Shown one piece after another: positions 46,067 through 56,101 of a DNA stretch of 64,000 bases. The notes below the pieces were generated by a model. The model did no database searches and was not told where the DNA came from. It saw only the letters and a program-made list of their open reading frames with translations. The position numbers and the translations under genes are program-made. The stretch spans positions 21,276-85,275 of the forward strand of contig JAHEIH010000003.1 in NCBI GenBank assembly GCA_024639455.1, given 5' to 3'. This stretch comes from Cellvibrionales bacterium. GTDB lineage: Bacteria; Pseudomonadota; Gammaproteobacteria; Pseudomonadales; JAHEIH01. The stretch's first letter is position 1. Each line of letters begins with the position of its first letter.

Positions 46067-47869
46067 TTGCGTGGTACCCAATTGAATAGTGATGTAAAAA
46101 AATCCATTGACTGGGCAGTGTTGAAACACTTGTGGCCATTCTTAAGCGAGTACCGCGGTCGTGTTGCTCTAGCCATGATGTTGTTGATCGCCGCGAAAGG
46201 CGCCACACTGGCCGGCCCTTTTCTATTGAAGTACATCGTAGACGGACTGGATAATCCCACCCAAACAGCGGTGGGTTTTTGGATGTTGCCGGCTGCTTTG
46301 GTAACTGCTTACGGTATGGCGCGCTTCAGTGCCATTCTGTTCGCCGAGCTGCGCGATACCGTGTTTGGCCGCGTGACAGAGCGCGCGATGAGACGTGTGG
46401 GTCTGGCAGTATTTCGCCATTTACATACCCTAGAGCTGGATTTTCACTTAGACCGACGCACTGGTGGGCTTTCCCGCGATATCGAGCGTGGCACTAACGG
46501 GGTAGGTTTTTTGCTGCGTTTTTTTGTTTTCAATATCGCGCCAACCTTGTTTGAAATCGCCATGGTAAGTGGCATCCTGCTGTTCAATTACGGCGCCTCA
46601 TTTGCGCTCGTCACCGTGCTGGCCATTGTTGCCTACGTGGTTTTTTCTTTTAAAACCACCGAGTGGCGAACGCGTTACATTCGCGAGATGAATCGCGCTG
46701 ATTCGAATTCCAATACGCGGGCTATCGACAGTCTATTGAATTACGAAACCGTGAAATATTTTGGCAACGAAGAGTACGAAGCCAAACTTTATGATTCGGC
46801 GCTGGCCGACTGGGAACAGGCGCGTCGCAAAAATCGACTGTCACTGTTCGCGCTCAATATTGGTCAGGCCTTGATTGTGTCAGCGGCGATGACGGCGATG
46901 CTTTTGCTGGCAGCGGGTCAAGTGGAGCAGCAAGCCATGAGCTTAGGTGACTTTGTGTTGATCAATGCTTTTATGGTGCAATTGTTTGTGCCGCTCAATT
47001 TTTTGGGCTTTGTGTATCGAGAAATCAAAGGCGCCATGGCCAACATTGAGCAGATGTTCGAGTTGCTGGCTCGTCAACCGGCCATTGAGGATCTACCCAA
47101 TGCGGCTGATCTACAACTTACTGATAGTGAGATTTGCTTTGACGGTGTCGATTTCGCTTATCGTTCAGATCGGCCGATCCTTCACGGCGTGTCATTTACC
47201 ATAGGTAGGGGGCAAACCCTTGCGGTGGTGGGGCCTAGCGGAGCGGGTAAATCCACCCTCGTGAAGTTGTTATGCGGCTTTTATCGCCCCGACAGTGGGG
47301 CGATTCGCATCGATGGCCAGGATATTAGCCACGTCACCCAGCAATCGCTCCGCGCTGCCATGGGTGTGGTGCCACAAGATACTGTGCTTTTTAACGACAG
47401 CTTGCTCGAAAATGTTCGTTACGGACGTCCAGACGCTAGCGACGAAGAGGTAGAAACGGCCATAGCCACAGCAAGTTTAAGCACCTTTATTGCGTCCCTG
47501 CCGGATGGCCTGCAAACACGGGTAGGTGAGCGCGGTCTAAAACTTTCTGGTGGCGAGAAGCAACGCGTCGCCATTGCCCGCACGGTATTAAAAAGGCCAT
47601 CCATTCTGTTATTTGACGAAGCTACCTCGTCACTAGATAGCCACGCAGAACGCGACGTTTTAACGGAAATCAAACGCTTGGCGAACGATCATACTAGTGT
47701 GGTGATTGCTCATCGATTATCGACGGTGATTGACGCCGATTGCATCGTCGTGCTTGAAGCAGGCAGAGTCGTCGAGCAGGGCACGCATCGCGAATTATTA
47801 CAGCGAAATGGACTGTATGCTGCAATGTGGCGTGTGCAATTGAGTCATCGCGATGATGAGGGTGATTGA
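46067..47869 (+). CDS. Atm1/HMT1-type ABC transporter
   Basis: A 600-residue half-transporter with a six-helix membrane domain followed by an ATPase. The membrane part contains LNYETVKYFGNEEYE, the signature of the Atm1/ABCB7 family, whose bacterial members export glutathione-linked compounds or metals. The ATPase has Walker A GPSGAGKSTLV, signature LSGGEKQRVA, Walker B ILLFDEATSSLD and H-loop VIAHRL. It starts with TTG six bases after GAGGAG. The substrate is unproven. Confidence 0.9.
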   Translation: MRGTQLNSDVKKSIDWAVLKHLWPFLSEYRGRVALAMMLLIAAKGATLAGPFLLKYIVDGLDNPTQTAVGFWMLPAALVTAYGMARFSAILFAELRDTVFGRVTERAMRRVGLAVFRHLHTLELDFHLDRRTGGLSRDIERGTNGVGFLLRFFVFNIAPTLFEIAMVSGILLFNYGASFALVTVLAIVAYVVFSFKTTEWRTRYIREMNRADSNSNTRAIDSLLNYETVKYFGNEEYEAKLYDSALADWEQARRKNRLSLFALNIGQALIVSAAMTAMLLLAAGQVEQQAMSLGDFVLINAFMVQLFVPLNFLGFVYREIKGAMANIEQMFELLARQPAIEDLPNAADLQLTDSEICFDGVDFAYRSDRPILHGVSFTIGRGQTLAVVGPSGAGKSTLVKLLCGFYRPDSGAIRIDGQDISHVTQQSLRAAMGVVPQDTVLFNDSLLENVRYGRPDASDEEVETAIATASLSTFIASLPDGLQTRVGERGLKLSGGEKQRVAIARTVLKRPSILLFDEATSSLDSHAERDVLTEIKRLANDHTSVVIAHRLSTVIDADCIVVLEAGRVVEQGTHRELLQRNGLYAAMWRVQLSHRDDEGD

Positions 47870-48228
47870 AGTCCCGGTTGGCGAATAATGTAGATGCTGA
47901 CGCAGATGCCACTGATTAGCAACATGATGGCGACTCGGGGGTTGCCGACGATGGCGGCGCTCAGCCCCATGCTGAGCCACATGGCAATAAGAATACGTCG
48001 TTTAACGTGATGCGGAATGCCGCGACCTTCGCGCCAGGGGTTGACGATGGGGCCAAGTTTGGGGTGTTCAATCAGCCAGCGGTGAAAGCGTGGCGATGAC
48101 TTGGCAAAACACCACGCCGCCAGCAATAAAAATGGAGTGGTAGGGAGAACGGGCAGAGGAATACCGGCGATACCCAGCGCCACGGCTAGCCAGCCAAGTG
48201 CGATCAGAAAGCATTGTTTAAACTTCAT
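47845..48228 (-). CDS. DUF454 (YbaN-like) membrane protein
   Basis: A 127-residue protein with about three hydrophobic segments. GIAGIPLPVLPTTPFLLLAAWCF is the central family pattern (quoted in part: PLPVLPTTPFLLLAAWCFA). WREGRGIPHHVKRR is also conserved. Start ATG 48228 is preceded by AGGAGGT. Function is unknown. Its 3' end overlaps the ABC transporter by 25 bases on the opposite strand. Confidence 0.85.
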   Translation of the reverse strand: MKFKQCFLIALGWLAVALGIAGIPLPVLPTTPFLLLAAWCFAKSSPRFHRWLIEHPKLGPIVNPWREGRGIPHHVKRRILIAMWLSMGLSAAIVGNPRVAIMLLISGICVSIYIIRQPGLQSPSSSR

Positions 48229-48370
48229 GACTACCTCCTGGCCAAAAGATGACATGATCAGCTTGTATCGATATTGTCACTATGACAGAATTCGACCCCT
48301 TGCCGAACAAGTATAGTCATCGGCTGTGGTTTGAAAACCTTTTATGTTTTTGGTCTTCAAGAAAAAATAA

Positions 48371-48724
<354 letters not shown>

Positions 48725-48736
48725 TTTGGTATACCT

Positions 48737-50032
48737 ATGATTAAAAAAATGCTCTCGGCTTTGCCTTTATTGGCTGTGGCCATGCCTAGTTTTGCTCAAA
48801 TTGATACCGGTAACACCGCGTGGATGATCACCGCGACGGCGTTGGTATTGTTTATGACCATTCCTGGCCTGTCGCTATTTTATGCGGGTCTGGTGCGTTC
48901 TAAAAACGTGCTGTCAGTGTTGATGCAGTGTTTTGCTCTGACCTGTTTGATGTCTATCTTGTGGTTCGCTGTGGGTTACACTATTGCTTTTGGTAGTGAT
49001 GGTGTCGAGCAAGGCGCGTGGATTGGCGATTTCGGCAACATCTTCTTTGCCTCGATTACTATAGACAGCGTGTATGGCGACATTCCCACCACCTTGTTTG
49101 CTATTTTCCAGATGACTTTCGCGGTGATTACCCCTGCACTTATCGTGGGCGGTTTTGCTGAGCGTATGCGTTTCTCAGCCATGCTTATTTTCTCAAGCAT
49201 TTGGCTGTTAGTAGTATATGCACCCGTATGTCACTGGGTTTGGGGTGGCGGTTGGTTGCGCCAAATGGGCCTGCAAGACTTTGCTGGTGGTACCGTGGTT
49301 CACATCACCGCTGCAGTAGCAGCTTTAGTTGCAGCCATTGTGATGGGCCCCCGCAAAGGCTTTGGCACCGCCGCGATGTTGCCCCACAACCTCACCATGA
49401 CTGTCACCGGTGCAGGTATGCTGTGGGTAGGCTGGTTTGGTTTTAACGCAGGTTCAGCGGTAGCCGCTAACGAAAGTGCTACCATGGCTATGCTAGTTAC
49501 TCATATTTCTGCTGCTGCAGGTTCGCTGGCTTGGATGAGCATGGAGTGGATTCGCCACGGCAAGCCCTCAGTACTGGGTATCGTGACTGGTATGGTGGCG
49601 GGCTTGGGTACTATTACTCCCGCGTCAGGATCAGTCGGCCCTGCGGCGGCACTGGTTATCGGTCTGTCTGCGGGTGTAGTGTGTTACTTTGCCACTAACT
49701 GGATTAAAAACACTCTTAAAATTGACGACTCGTTGGACGTGTTTCCCGTGCACGGTGTAGGAGGTATCTTGGGTACCTTACTGGCCGGTGTATTCTGCGC
49801 ACAGAACCTAGGTATCTTTAGCGGTAATGGCTTTAGCGATGGTATCGATTCAATCGGTGGTCAGTTCACCGTTCAGTTGATTGGTGTAGTGTCGACCTTT
49901 GTTTACACCGCCGTGGTGTCATATGTGCTGCTGAAAGTCGTTGATGCGATGGTTGGTTTGCGCGTGGATGAAGAGGAAGAGACCATTGGTCTTGATCTGG
50001 TTCTTCACGACGAACGTGGCTATGATATCTAA
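48737..50032 (+). CDS. amtB: Ammonium transporter AmtB
   Basis: A 431-residue channel with an N-terminal signal peptide (MIKKMLSALPLLAVAMPSFA) and eleven helices. FYAGLVRSKNVLSV, HNLTMTVTGAGMLWVGWFGF (first twin His) and HGVGGILGT (second twin His) are the ammonium-conduction features. The cytoplasmic tail ends in DEEEETIGLDLVLHDERGYD, which contacts GlnK. It is the second gene of the glnK-amtB operon. Confidence 0.96.
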   Translation: MIKKMLSALPLLAVAMPSFAQIDTGNTAWMITATALVLFMTIPGLSLFYAGLVRSKNVLSVLMQCFALTCLMSILWFAVGYTIAFGSDGVEQGAWIGDFGNIFFASITIDSVYGDIPTTLFAIFQMTFAVITPALIVGGFAERMRFSAMLIFSSIWLLVVYAPVCHWVWGGGWLRQMGLQDFAGGTVVHITAAVAALVAAIVMGPRKGFGTAAMLPHNLTMTVTGAGMLWVGWFGFNAGSAVAANESATMAMLVTHISAAAGSLAWMSMEWIRHGKPSVLGIVTGMVAGLGTITPASGSVGPAAALVIGLSAGVVCYFATNWIKNTLKIDDSLDVFPVHGVGGILGTLLAGVFCAQNLGIFSGNGFSDGIDSIGGQFTVQLIGVVSTFVYTAVVSYVLLKVVDAMVGLRVDEEEETIGLDLVLHDERGYDI

Positions 50033-50066
50033 GCCATGAAGCTTGTTTCGAAGTTCTAACTTCGTC

Positions 50067-50128
50067 ACGGCAGATTTTTGCATGGATCGCATATACAGTA
50101 TGCTTCCCTTCAAAATTCTGCCGTTTTT
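50067..50128 (+). terminator. Terminator of glnK-amtB
   Basis: ACGGCAGA at 50067-50074 pairs with TCTGCCGT at 50117-50124, with an inner GCATA/TATGC hairpin, and five T follow. A shorter CGAAGTT-CT-AACTTCG hairpin lies just upstream. Confidence 0.7.
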
Positions 50129-50240
50129 CGTTATAGCGTTCTCACTGACGCGTCTCAATTGATGTATTCAGTCTACTTTTCGGGTAATGCGTTGCTATTA
50201 TTTTTAAGAGAGTCTATTTCTATCGAGCATTAATTCATGG

Positions 50241-50271
50241 AAAAAAAATGGGATCCGAAGATCCCATTTTT
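50241..50271 (-). terminator. Terminator of aroG
   Basis: ATGGGATC-CGAA-GATCCCAT is a perfect eight-base stem. It is flanked by eight A (U on the minus strand) and by four to five T on the right, so it can end the leftward aroG transcript and back up the amtB terminator. Confidence 0.88.
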
Positions 50272-50295
50272 GTATTTTGGCGTTACCTTGAAGTG

Positions 50296-51345
50296 TTAGC
50301 CGCGCTTAGCGACCGCGTCGGCCAGTTGTGCCAGTAGGGCTTCGGTGTCTTCCCATCCGATGCACGCGTCGGTGATGCTCTGACCGTAGTTGGGAGTCAC
50401 GCCATCGACAAGATCTTGCCGACCTTCATTGATGTGGCTTTCCACCATAACGCCACAGATCGCTTTTTCACCACCGATGATTTGTGCTGAAACATCCTCA
50501 CAAACGTCCATTTGCTTTTTGAACTGCTTGCTGCTGTTGGCGTGGCTGAAGTCGATCATGAGTTTTTCAGGCAACTGGGCCGCGCGCAGCGCCTCTTTGC
50601 ACTCTGCCACATCGGTAGCGCTGTAGTTGGGCTTTTTGCCGCCGCGCAGGATTAAGTGACAATCTTGGTTGCCGCTCGTTGACACGATGGCCGAGTGGCC
50701 GAACTTGTTAACTGATAAAAAGTGGTGGGGGGCAATGGCCGCACCAATGGCGTCGATGGCAATTTTAACCGTACCGTCGGTGCCATTCTTAAAGCCCACA
50801 GGGAATGACAGACCAGAGGTCAGTTCGCGGTGCACTTGTGATTCAGTCGTACGCGCCCCGATGGCACCCCAGCTCAACAAGTCTGCGATGTATTGTGGGG
50901 TAATCATATCGAGCATCTCGCTCGAGGCGGGCATGCCAAGATTGTTCAAATCCAATAACAATTTGCGTGCCTTGCGAAGGCCTTCGTTGATATTGAACGA
51001 GCCGTCCAAGTTGGGATCGTTGATTAGGCCTTTCCAGCCAACCGTGGTGCGAGGTTTTTCAAAGTATACGCGCATGACGATCTCGAGCTGGTCGCGGTAC
51101 TTCTGGCGCAAGGGGAGTAATCGACGGGCATAGTCCATCGCCGCTTCGGTGTCGTGGATTGAGCATGGTCCAACAATCACCAATAGTCGGTTGTCTTCGC
51201 CGTGCAAAATACTGTGAATATTCTGACGGGTTTGAAAAATCATCTCGGCTGTCTCATCGCCAAGGGGGAAACGCTCAAGAAGTGCAATGGGGGGGAGCAA
51301 CTCTTTAATAGCGCTGATGCGGACATCATCGGTAACGCGAGGCAT
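50296..51345 (-). CDS. aroG: 3-deoxy-7-phosphoheptulonate (DAHP) synthase, class I
   Basis: A roughly 349-residue first enzyme of the shikimate pathway. VIVGPCSIHD, RVYFEKPRTTVGWKG, GARTTESQVHRE and the metal-ligand region SHANSSKQFKKQ are intact. It matches the AroFGH type, regulated by an aromatic amino acid; which one is unclear. The ATG at 51345 has AAGGA seven bases upstream and is preferred over 51372. Confidence 0.95.
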   Translation of the reverse strand: MPRVTDDVRISAIKELLPPIALLERFPLGDETAEMIFQTRQNIHSILHGEDNRLLVIVGPCSIHDTEAAMDYARRLLPLRQKYRDQLEIVMRVYFEKPRTTVGWKGLINDPNLDGSFNINEGLRKARKLLLDLNNLGMPASSEMLDMITPQYIADLLSWGAIGARTTESQVHRELTSGLSFPVGFKNGTDGTVKIAIDAIGAAIAPHHFLSVNKFGHSAIVSTSGNQDCHLILRGGKKPNYSATDVAECKEALRAAQLPEKLMIDFSHANSSKQFKKQMDVCEDVSAQIIGGEKAICGVMVESHINEGRQDLVDGVTPNYGQSITDACIGWEDTEALLAQLADAVAKRG

Positions 51346-51493
51346 AGTATTCCTTAATTCTTTAATTGGCAAAAACGAAGCACTTTAGCGGTATTTTGTA
51401 GTGTGTACAACCCACGCTGGGGGATGGTTGTTTGCGTTGCAAACAGCATTAGCTTTAGCTACTATACGACTCACTAATTTAAGGTATTTAGAT

Positions 51494-51805
51494 ATGGCTG
51501 ATATAGCTCCAGAAATTATGCAAGAACACGCTACCCAAGCGGTAGATCTGCTTAAGTCTATGGCTAATCAAAGTCGCTTGATGATTTTGTGCTTGCTTGT
51601 TAATGGTGAAATGACAGTGAGTGAAATCAACCAGGCAGTGCCTATCAGTCAATCAGCCCTGTCACAGCATTTAGCGGCGTTGCGCAAAGCTGATTTAGTG
51701 GCGACACGCAAAGTCGCGCAGACCATTTATTATCGTCTCAATGGCGATTCTACCGTGCGCATCATCAGCGTCCTGCAAAGTATTTACTGCCCAACGCCAC
51801 TGTAA
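51494..51805 (+). CDS. ArsR-family winged-helix regulator
   Basis: A 103-residue repressor-type protein. KSMANQSRLMILCLL opens the domain, and the recognition helix is in ISQSALSQHLAALRKADLV, with YYRL in the wing. The metal-binding E-L-C-V-C-D motif is missing, so it may sense redox state, sulfide or another ligand rather than a thiophilic metal. The start at 51494 is behind AAGGTA. NnrU follows six bases downstream. Confidence 0.88.
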   Translation: MADIAPEIMQEHATQAVDLLKSMANQSRLMILCLLVNGEMTVSEINQAVPISQSALSQHLAALRKADLVATRKVAQTIYYRLNGDSTVRIISVLQSIYCPTPL

Positions 51806-51810
51806 ATTAT

Positions 51811-52380
51811 ATGGCCTGGCTCATCCTTGTAGGACTGGTCATTTTTATCGCGCTGCACTCCCTGCGAAGCCATTTTCCCTCTCATCGAGCGGCGCTGATT
51901 GCCCGCTGGGGTGTACTGCCTTTTCGTGCTGTTTACTCCGTTTTAACTTTGCTTGCACTGGCGAGTATCGGCGTCGGTTTGATCGACGCACGCCAAGCAC
52001 CTGTCACACTTTGGCAGCCCAATCCGGCTTGGCGAATTGTCATGGGTCACGCGATGTGGTTTGTGGCCTTGGGAGTTGCAGCGAGTTGGGTGTCCGGCAC
52101 CCACCTTAAAGCGTGGTTAAAGCAACCATTATTATTGGCGATTGTCCTTTGGGCGCTGTTACACCTTAGTGTCAGTGCTTATTTGCATCAATGGATTATT
52201 TGTATTGCCATCCTTGTTTGGGTGAGCTCGGTGCTTTGGCGTGATTGGCACATTGTGCCTGCGCCAGCTATTTCTTATAGCCGAGATGTCTTGGCCATAC
52301 TACTAGCAACGGCGATGTGGTTCGTGTTTGGTCAGTTCTTACACGGCTGGATTATCGGCGTGCCGATTATTTTATTTTAA
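51811..52380 (+). CDS. NnrU-family membrane protein
   Basis: A 189-residue polytopic protein with about six hydrophobic segments. LVIFIALHSLRSHFPSHRA and WRIVMGHAMWFVALGVAA fit the NnrU family, linked to denitrification in some Rhizobiales. No nitrogen-oxide reductase is present here, so a link to nitric oxide is unproven. It begins six bases after the ArsR gene and 12 bases before yjdM. Confidence 0.82.
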   Translation: MAWLILVGLVIFIALHSLRSHFPSHRAALIARWGVLPFRAVYSVLTLLALASIGVGLIDARQAPVTLWQPNPAWRIVMGHAMWFVALGVAASWVSGTHLKAWLKQPLLLAIVLWALLHLSVSAYLHQWIICIAILVWVSSVLWRDWHIVPAPAISYSRDVLAILLATAMWFVFGQFLHGWIIGVPIILF

Positions 52381-52392
52381 TTAGGATTCAAT

Positions 52393-52731
52393 ATGAGCGA
52401 TTTTCCTCCCTGTCCAAAATGCCAGTCAGAATCTACCTATCACGATAGTACCTTACTGGTATGTCCAGAATGTGCTCACGAGTGGAGCGAAGTAGAGCAG
52501 GCAAGTGCCGATGATGCTCCCGTTTATAAGGATGCTAACGGCAATGTGTTGCAGGACGGCGATACGGTGACGGTCATTAAAGACTTAAAAGTCAAAGGTT
52601 CCTCGCTTGTGGTTAAAGTTGGTACTAAAGTAAAGAATATTCGTTTGATCGACGGCGACCACGATATTGATTGCAAGATTGATGGCATAGGCGCGATGAA
52701 ACTCAAATCTGAATTTGTGAAGAAGGCGTAA
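52393..52731 (+). CDS. yjdM: Zinc ribbon protein YjdM (PhnA)
   Basis: A 112-residue protein with an N-terminal zinc ribbon ([21 protein letters not shown]) written here in part as PPCPKCQSE and [10 protein letters not shown] small barrel follows ([17 protein letters not shown]). The old name PhnA comes from the phosphonate region of E. coli; its true role is unclear. AGGATT precedes the ATG. Confidence 0.9.
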   Translation: MSDFPPCPKCQSESTYHDSTLLVCPECAHEWSEVEQASADDAPVYKDANGNVLQDGDTVTVIKDLKVKGSSLVVKVGTKVKNIRLIDGDHDIDCKIDGIGAMKLKSEFVKKA

Positions 52732-52750
52732 GGCCTCGGGTGGAGCGTGG

Positions 52751-53581
52751 ATGCATTGGTTGATGAAAGCCCCGGTAAGTGCACTTGTCATCGTTGGCGT
52801 GATCGCCTGGGGTGCAGCCTACAGCTTATTTGCTGAATCACCCTTGGAAGCTCCCACCGCACCACGAGTGGTTGCTTTGCCAGAAGGCGCTGAGCAACTT
52901 CCGGATTTTTCTGCGTTTCCCGCGGGTAAGGCCCGCAAAGAGGCTTTTTTTGGTTACCTCCTGCCTATCGTTCGCCACATTAATAGTCAGTTAAAGGTGC
53001 AGCGTTTTGAATTGCAGCAACTCCGGCAGGCCGCAAATACTGAGGGCTTAACGCCGTCACAACAACGTGCGCTTGATGCTTTACTCGATAGATATGATGT
53101 CGAAGGTGCATCACTTGACGATCAGTTAGCCATTTTGTGGCGTCGGGTAGATAGCATTCCTGCCTCCTTGGCATTGGCTCAGGCGGCCAATGAGTCAGCT
53201 TATGGCACGTCGCGTTTTGCGGTTGATGCCAATAACCTGTTTGGTCAGTGGTGTTTTCGTAAGGGTTGTGGGTTGGTTCCAAACGCGCGTCTATCAGATG
53301 CCAATCACGAAGTGCGCAAGTTCGATACACCGGTCGATTCGGTCCGAAGTTACATGCACAATCTCAATACTAATCGCGCCTACGCGACGTTTCGTCAGAT
53401 GCGCAGCAAGCAGCGCGCAAACAAGCAGCCGCCTACTGGGTTGGAGCTAGTCAACGCCTTATTGAGGTACTCCAGTCGCGGTCAGGACTATGTGGATGAG
53501 TTGTCCTCGATGATGCGGCACAATAAACTCGCCCGATTCGATAATCCGAGGCCTGTGACGGACCAAAAGGGTAGACAATAG
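52751..53581 (+). CDS. Bax-like glucosaminidase
   Basis: A 276-residue exported cell-wall enzyme with an N-terminal membrane segment (about residues 6-24). ALAQAANESAYGTSRFAVDAN contains the catalytic Glu of glucosaminidase (LYZ2/FlgJ) domains, quoted as AQAANESAYGTSRF. NLFGQWCFRKGCG and YMHNLNTNRAYATFR also fit Bax proteins. It would cut peptidoglycan glycan strands in the periplasm. GGAG precedes the ATG. Confidence 0.88.
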   Translation: MHWLMKAPVSALVIVGVIAWGAAYSLFAESPLEAPTAPRVVALPEGAEQLPDFSAFPAGKARKEAFFGYLLPIVRHINSQLKVQRFELQQLRQAANTEGLTPSQQRALDALLDRYDVEGASLDDQLAILWRRVDSIPASLALAQAANESAYGTSRFAVDANNLFGQWCFRKGCGLVPNARLSDANHEVRKFDTPVDSVRSYMHNLNTNRAYATFRQMRSKQRANKQPPTGLELVNALLRYSSRGQDYVDELSSMMRHNKLARFDNPRPVTDQKGRQ

Positions 53582-53624
53582 CGTCTACCGCCCTAAAATA
53601 GCCCGACACTATTTCGGGGCTATC

Positions 53625-54497
53625 ATGCGACCGCCGTTCTTCTCATACATCATTCCCTTTTTCGCCTGGGTGATTTTAGTTCACCAAATGACGGCGGGTG
53701 ATTTGACGTGGCTGCATCAATTTGCCCCGTTCACTGGTATGGGTTTGATCGGCGCCATCTTTGCAAACTCGACCGGCGCTGGTGGCGGCGTGGTGTTTAT
53801 TCCTGCCTTTCAATGGCTGGGGTTTAGCGATGCCCAGTCGGTTGGTACCTCTTTTGCGATCCAGTGTTTTGGTATGACGGCAGGTTCCTTCGCTTGGCTA
53901 CGTTTTGCTCGAAACAACGAACAGCACGCCGAGGATTGGGCAAGTTTTACCAAAATAACCCTGTTGTGTGCGCTATTCGCTGTCTTGGGCCTGGTCGGCA
54001 TTAATGGCTTGGGGATAACCGCGCCTGGTGACCTAAAACATTTATTCGCGGTATTTTCACTGCTACTTGGTAGTTTGTTGTTATTCAGTGTGTTGCGTTT
54101 TCGCGCCCCACACACCCGGCGCCAGATGACGCCTGTTGATGGTTATGCCATAGCTGCTATCGGTTTGTTCGGCGGTATGATCACCGCATGGCTGTCGGTT
54201 GGGGTAGGGGAAATCTTAGCCCTGTACTTACTGCTGCGCGGTTTTAGCGCCACAATGGCTGTGGCCTCGGCGGTCTGTGTTTCTGCCATCAGTGTGTGGT
54301 CGGGTATCGGCCATCATGCCATGGCGCAAAATGTGGTGTGGGATGTGATTCTGTTTGCCGGGCCAGCCGCTGTTGTCGGAGGAACAATCGCCAAGCGCCT
54401 AGCGGTTTGGATGCCCACTAGGCAGTTGAAAATCTTCTTTTCGTGCTGGGTGCTCTTTATGGGGCTGGTCAGCCTGCCGTGGGAAAACTGGCTTTAA
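53625..54497 (+). CDS. TauE/SafE-family membrane transporter
   Basis: A 290-residue polytopic protein with about eight helices. GAIFANSTGAGGGVVFIPAF and the second half GGMITAWLSVGVGEILALYLL are the paired Gly-rich segments of TauE/SafE (sulfite or organosulfonate exporters). It differs from the small cco-linked SafE gene at 10656. Its stop overlaps the convergent GH13 stop by four bases, with no terminator between. Confidence 0.85.
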   Translation: MRPPFFSYIIPFFAWVILVHQMTAGDLTWLHQFAPFTGMGLIGAIFANSTGAGGGVVFIPAFQWLGFSDAQSVGTSFAIQCFGMTAGSFAWLRFARNNEQHAEDWASFTKITLLCALFAVLGLVGINGLGITAPGDLKHLFAVFSLLLGSLLLFSVLRFRAPHTRRQMTPVDGYAIAAIGLFGGMITAWLSVGVGEILALYLLLRGFSATMAVASAVCVSAISVWSGIGHHAMAQNVVWDVILFAGPAAVVGGTIAKRLAVWMPTRQLKIFFSCWVLFMGLVSLPWENWL

Positions 54498-56026
54498 ACA
54501 ACGCGTTTAAAGGTAGTATAGCCATTAACGGCATCAGTATTAGCTCTCAGAACCATGAAGCCTTTGCTGGGAAGAGACACCTGCAGACTGCCGGCTACTA
54601 CTTTCATCTCGATAGGATTATTCTCATTGCTCAATAGACGATCCATAGCACGGTTGGTCATCAGTTTGGCATTGCGCAATAAGAGCATTTCGCTCACGGG
54701 GTTATCGCTTGGGTTAATAATCACGAATACTGATTCTGCCACTTGCTCGGTGTAGCGTTCAAAGGCGAAAAGCTGCTTCGCTGCCATGGTACGTGTGGCA
54801 CCGATTTTAAGCGCTGGATTGGCTTGCCGCAGATCAATCAAGTGCTTGGTCCAATCGAGATCTTCGCACCCTTCAGCTACCCGATCCCAACGCATTGGCG
54901 CACGCATCTCCGGATCTTCACCGCCGCTCATGTCAACTTCTGAGCCGTAGTAAACATTGGGACTGCCGGGTAAGGTGAAGTGGAGTACTTGAGCTAGCTT
55001 GCGGTCGGCCCTATTGGGCAGAATATTTGGCAATCGGGCAGTATCGTGATTGTCGAGAATAAGCCAAGACTTCAAGAGGCCGTCGTAGTCACAGTCGGCT
55101 AGCATGTCGTTAAACATGTCGCGCGCTATACGGGGGTCTAGCTCGCCACGGGATAAATTCAAGACCAGCTGGCGCAAACTGAAGTTCATCAAGCCGTCCA
55201 TCGCGCTTACCCATTGCGTGGGATAGCACCACGCTTCGCCCACCACCAATGCATCGTCTTTGGCACGATGTGCCGCGTCGGTGATGTCTTTTAAAAAGCG
55301 ATAGCCGATATCGTGGGCAACGTCTAGACGCCAGCCATCAACACCATCGCGGAGGTATTTTTGTACCACGGAATTTTCACCGGCATAAATATAATCTTGC
55401 ACGGCGGGGCACTCTAGATTCAGCTCGGGGAGGTTGCGGGCGTCTTCCCAGGCAAGATACCCGCCGCGATACTGATCTCCAAAATAGAACCAGTCACGGT
55501 AAGCGCTGTGGCTGTCGGCTTGTGCCGATTTAAAAATAGCGGCGTTTTGTCCCATGTGGTTGAACACGCCATCGAGTACCAATTTCATCCCCATACGGTG
55601 GCATTCATCCGCAAGCGCAATTACATCATCTCGTGAACCAAATTCAGGCGATACGTCGGCAAAATCCAGCGAGTCGTATTTGTGATTGGTGTATCCAACG
55701 TGGATGGGGTTTAAATACAGCACGTCGACGTTGAGGGATTGCAGGTGGTCTAACTTGGCGCGTAAGCTAGCCAAATCACCCCCCCAGAATTGTATCTCGT
55801 GACTCCAAAGCTGCTCGTCCTCTAAGTATTCACCCATGCGTGGAACCTCGTCCCAGCTGTGCAGAGTTTTGGGCGCCGGATAGAGATCGCGCTTGGCCTC
55901 AAGATCCGCGCTGGGTGCAAACCGATCGACCAAGACTTGGTATACCACCGCTCCCATGCGCCAGTCACGGCGACGTTCTGTCATGGTGTCGCGCAGTTGA
56001 ATGTCGAGATCGTCAGCGTAGTTCAT
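54494..56026 (-). CDS. GH13 alpha-amylase-family glycosidase
   Basis: A 510-residue cytoplasmic (no signal peptide) alpha-glucan enzyme. LVLDGVFNHMG, DGWRLDVAHDIG (catalytic Asp), VVGEAW (acid Glu) and LDNHDTAR (third Asp) are the four GH13 regions. YLNPIHVGYTNHKYDSLDF resembles cyclomaltodextrinase or neopullulanase types. AGAAGG precedes the ATG. It is 75 bases downstream of the photolyase-related gene on the same strand, so it may be the last gene of that transcript. Confidence 0.92.
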   Translation of the reverse strand: MNYADDLDIQLRDTMTERRRDWRMGAVVYQVLVDRFAPSADLEAKRDLYPAPKTLHSWDEVPRMGEYLEDEQLWSHEIQFWGGDLASLRAKLDHLQSLNVDVLYLNPIHVGYTNHKYDSLDFADVSPEFGSRDDVIALADECHRMGMKLVLDGVFNHMGQNAAIFKSAQADSHSAYRDWFYFGDQYRGGYLAWEDARNLPELNLECPAVQDYIYAGENSVVQKYLRDGVDGWRLDVAHDIGYRFLKDITDAAHRAKDDALVVGEAWCYPTQWVSAMDGLMNFSLRQLVLNLSRGELDPRIARDMFNDMLADCDYDGLLKSWLILDNHDTARLPNILPNRADRKLAQVLHFTLPGSPNVYYGSEVDMSGGEDPEMRAPMRWDRVAEGCEDLDWTKHLIDLRQANPALKIGATRTMAAKQLFAFERYTEQVAESVFVIINPSDNPVSEMLLLRNAKLMTNRAMDRLLSNENNPIEMKVVAGSLQVSLPSKGFMVLRANTDAVNGYTTFKRVV

Positions 56027-56101
56027 GGTGTGGCCTTCTGAAAAATAAAGGCGATTACACTACCACAGCCGGTACTTGAGACTAAAGACCTTCATCCGTA
56101 T

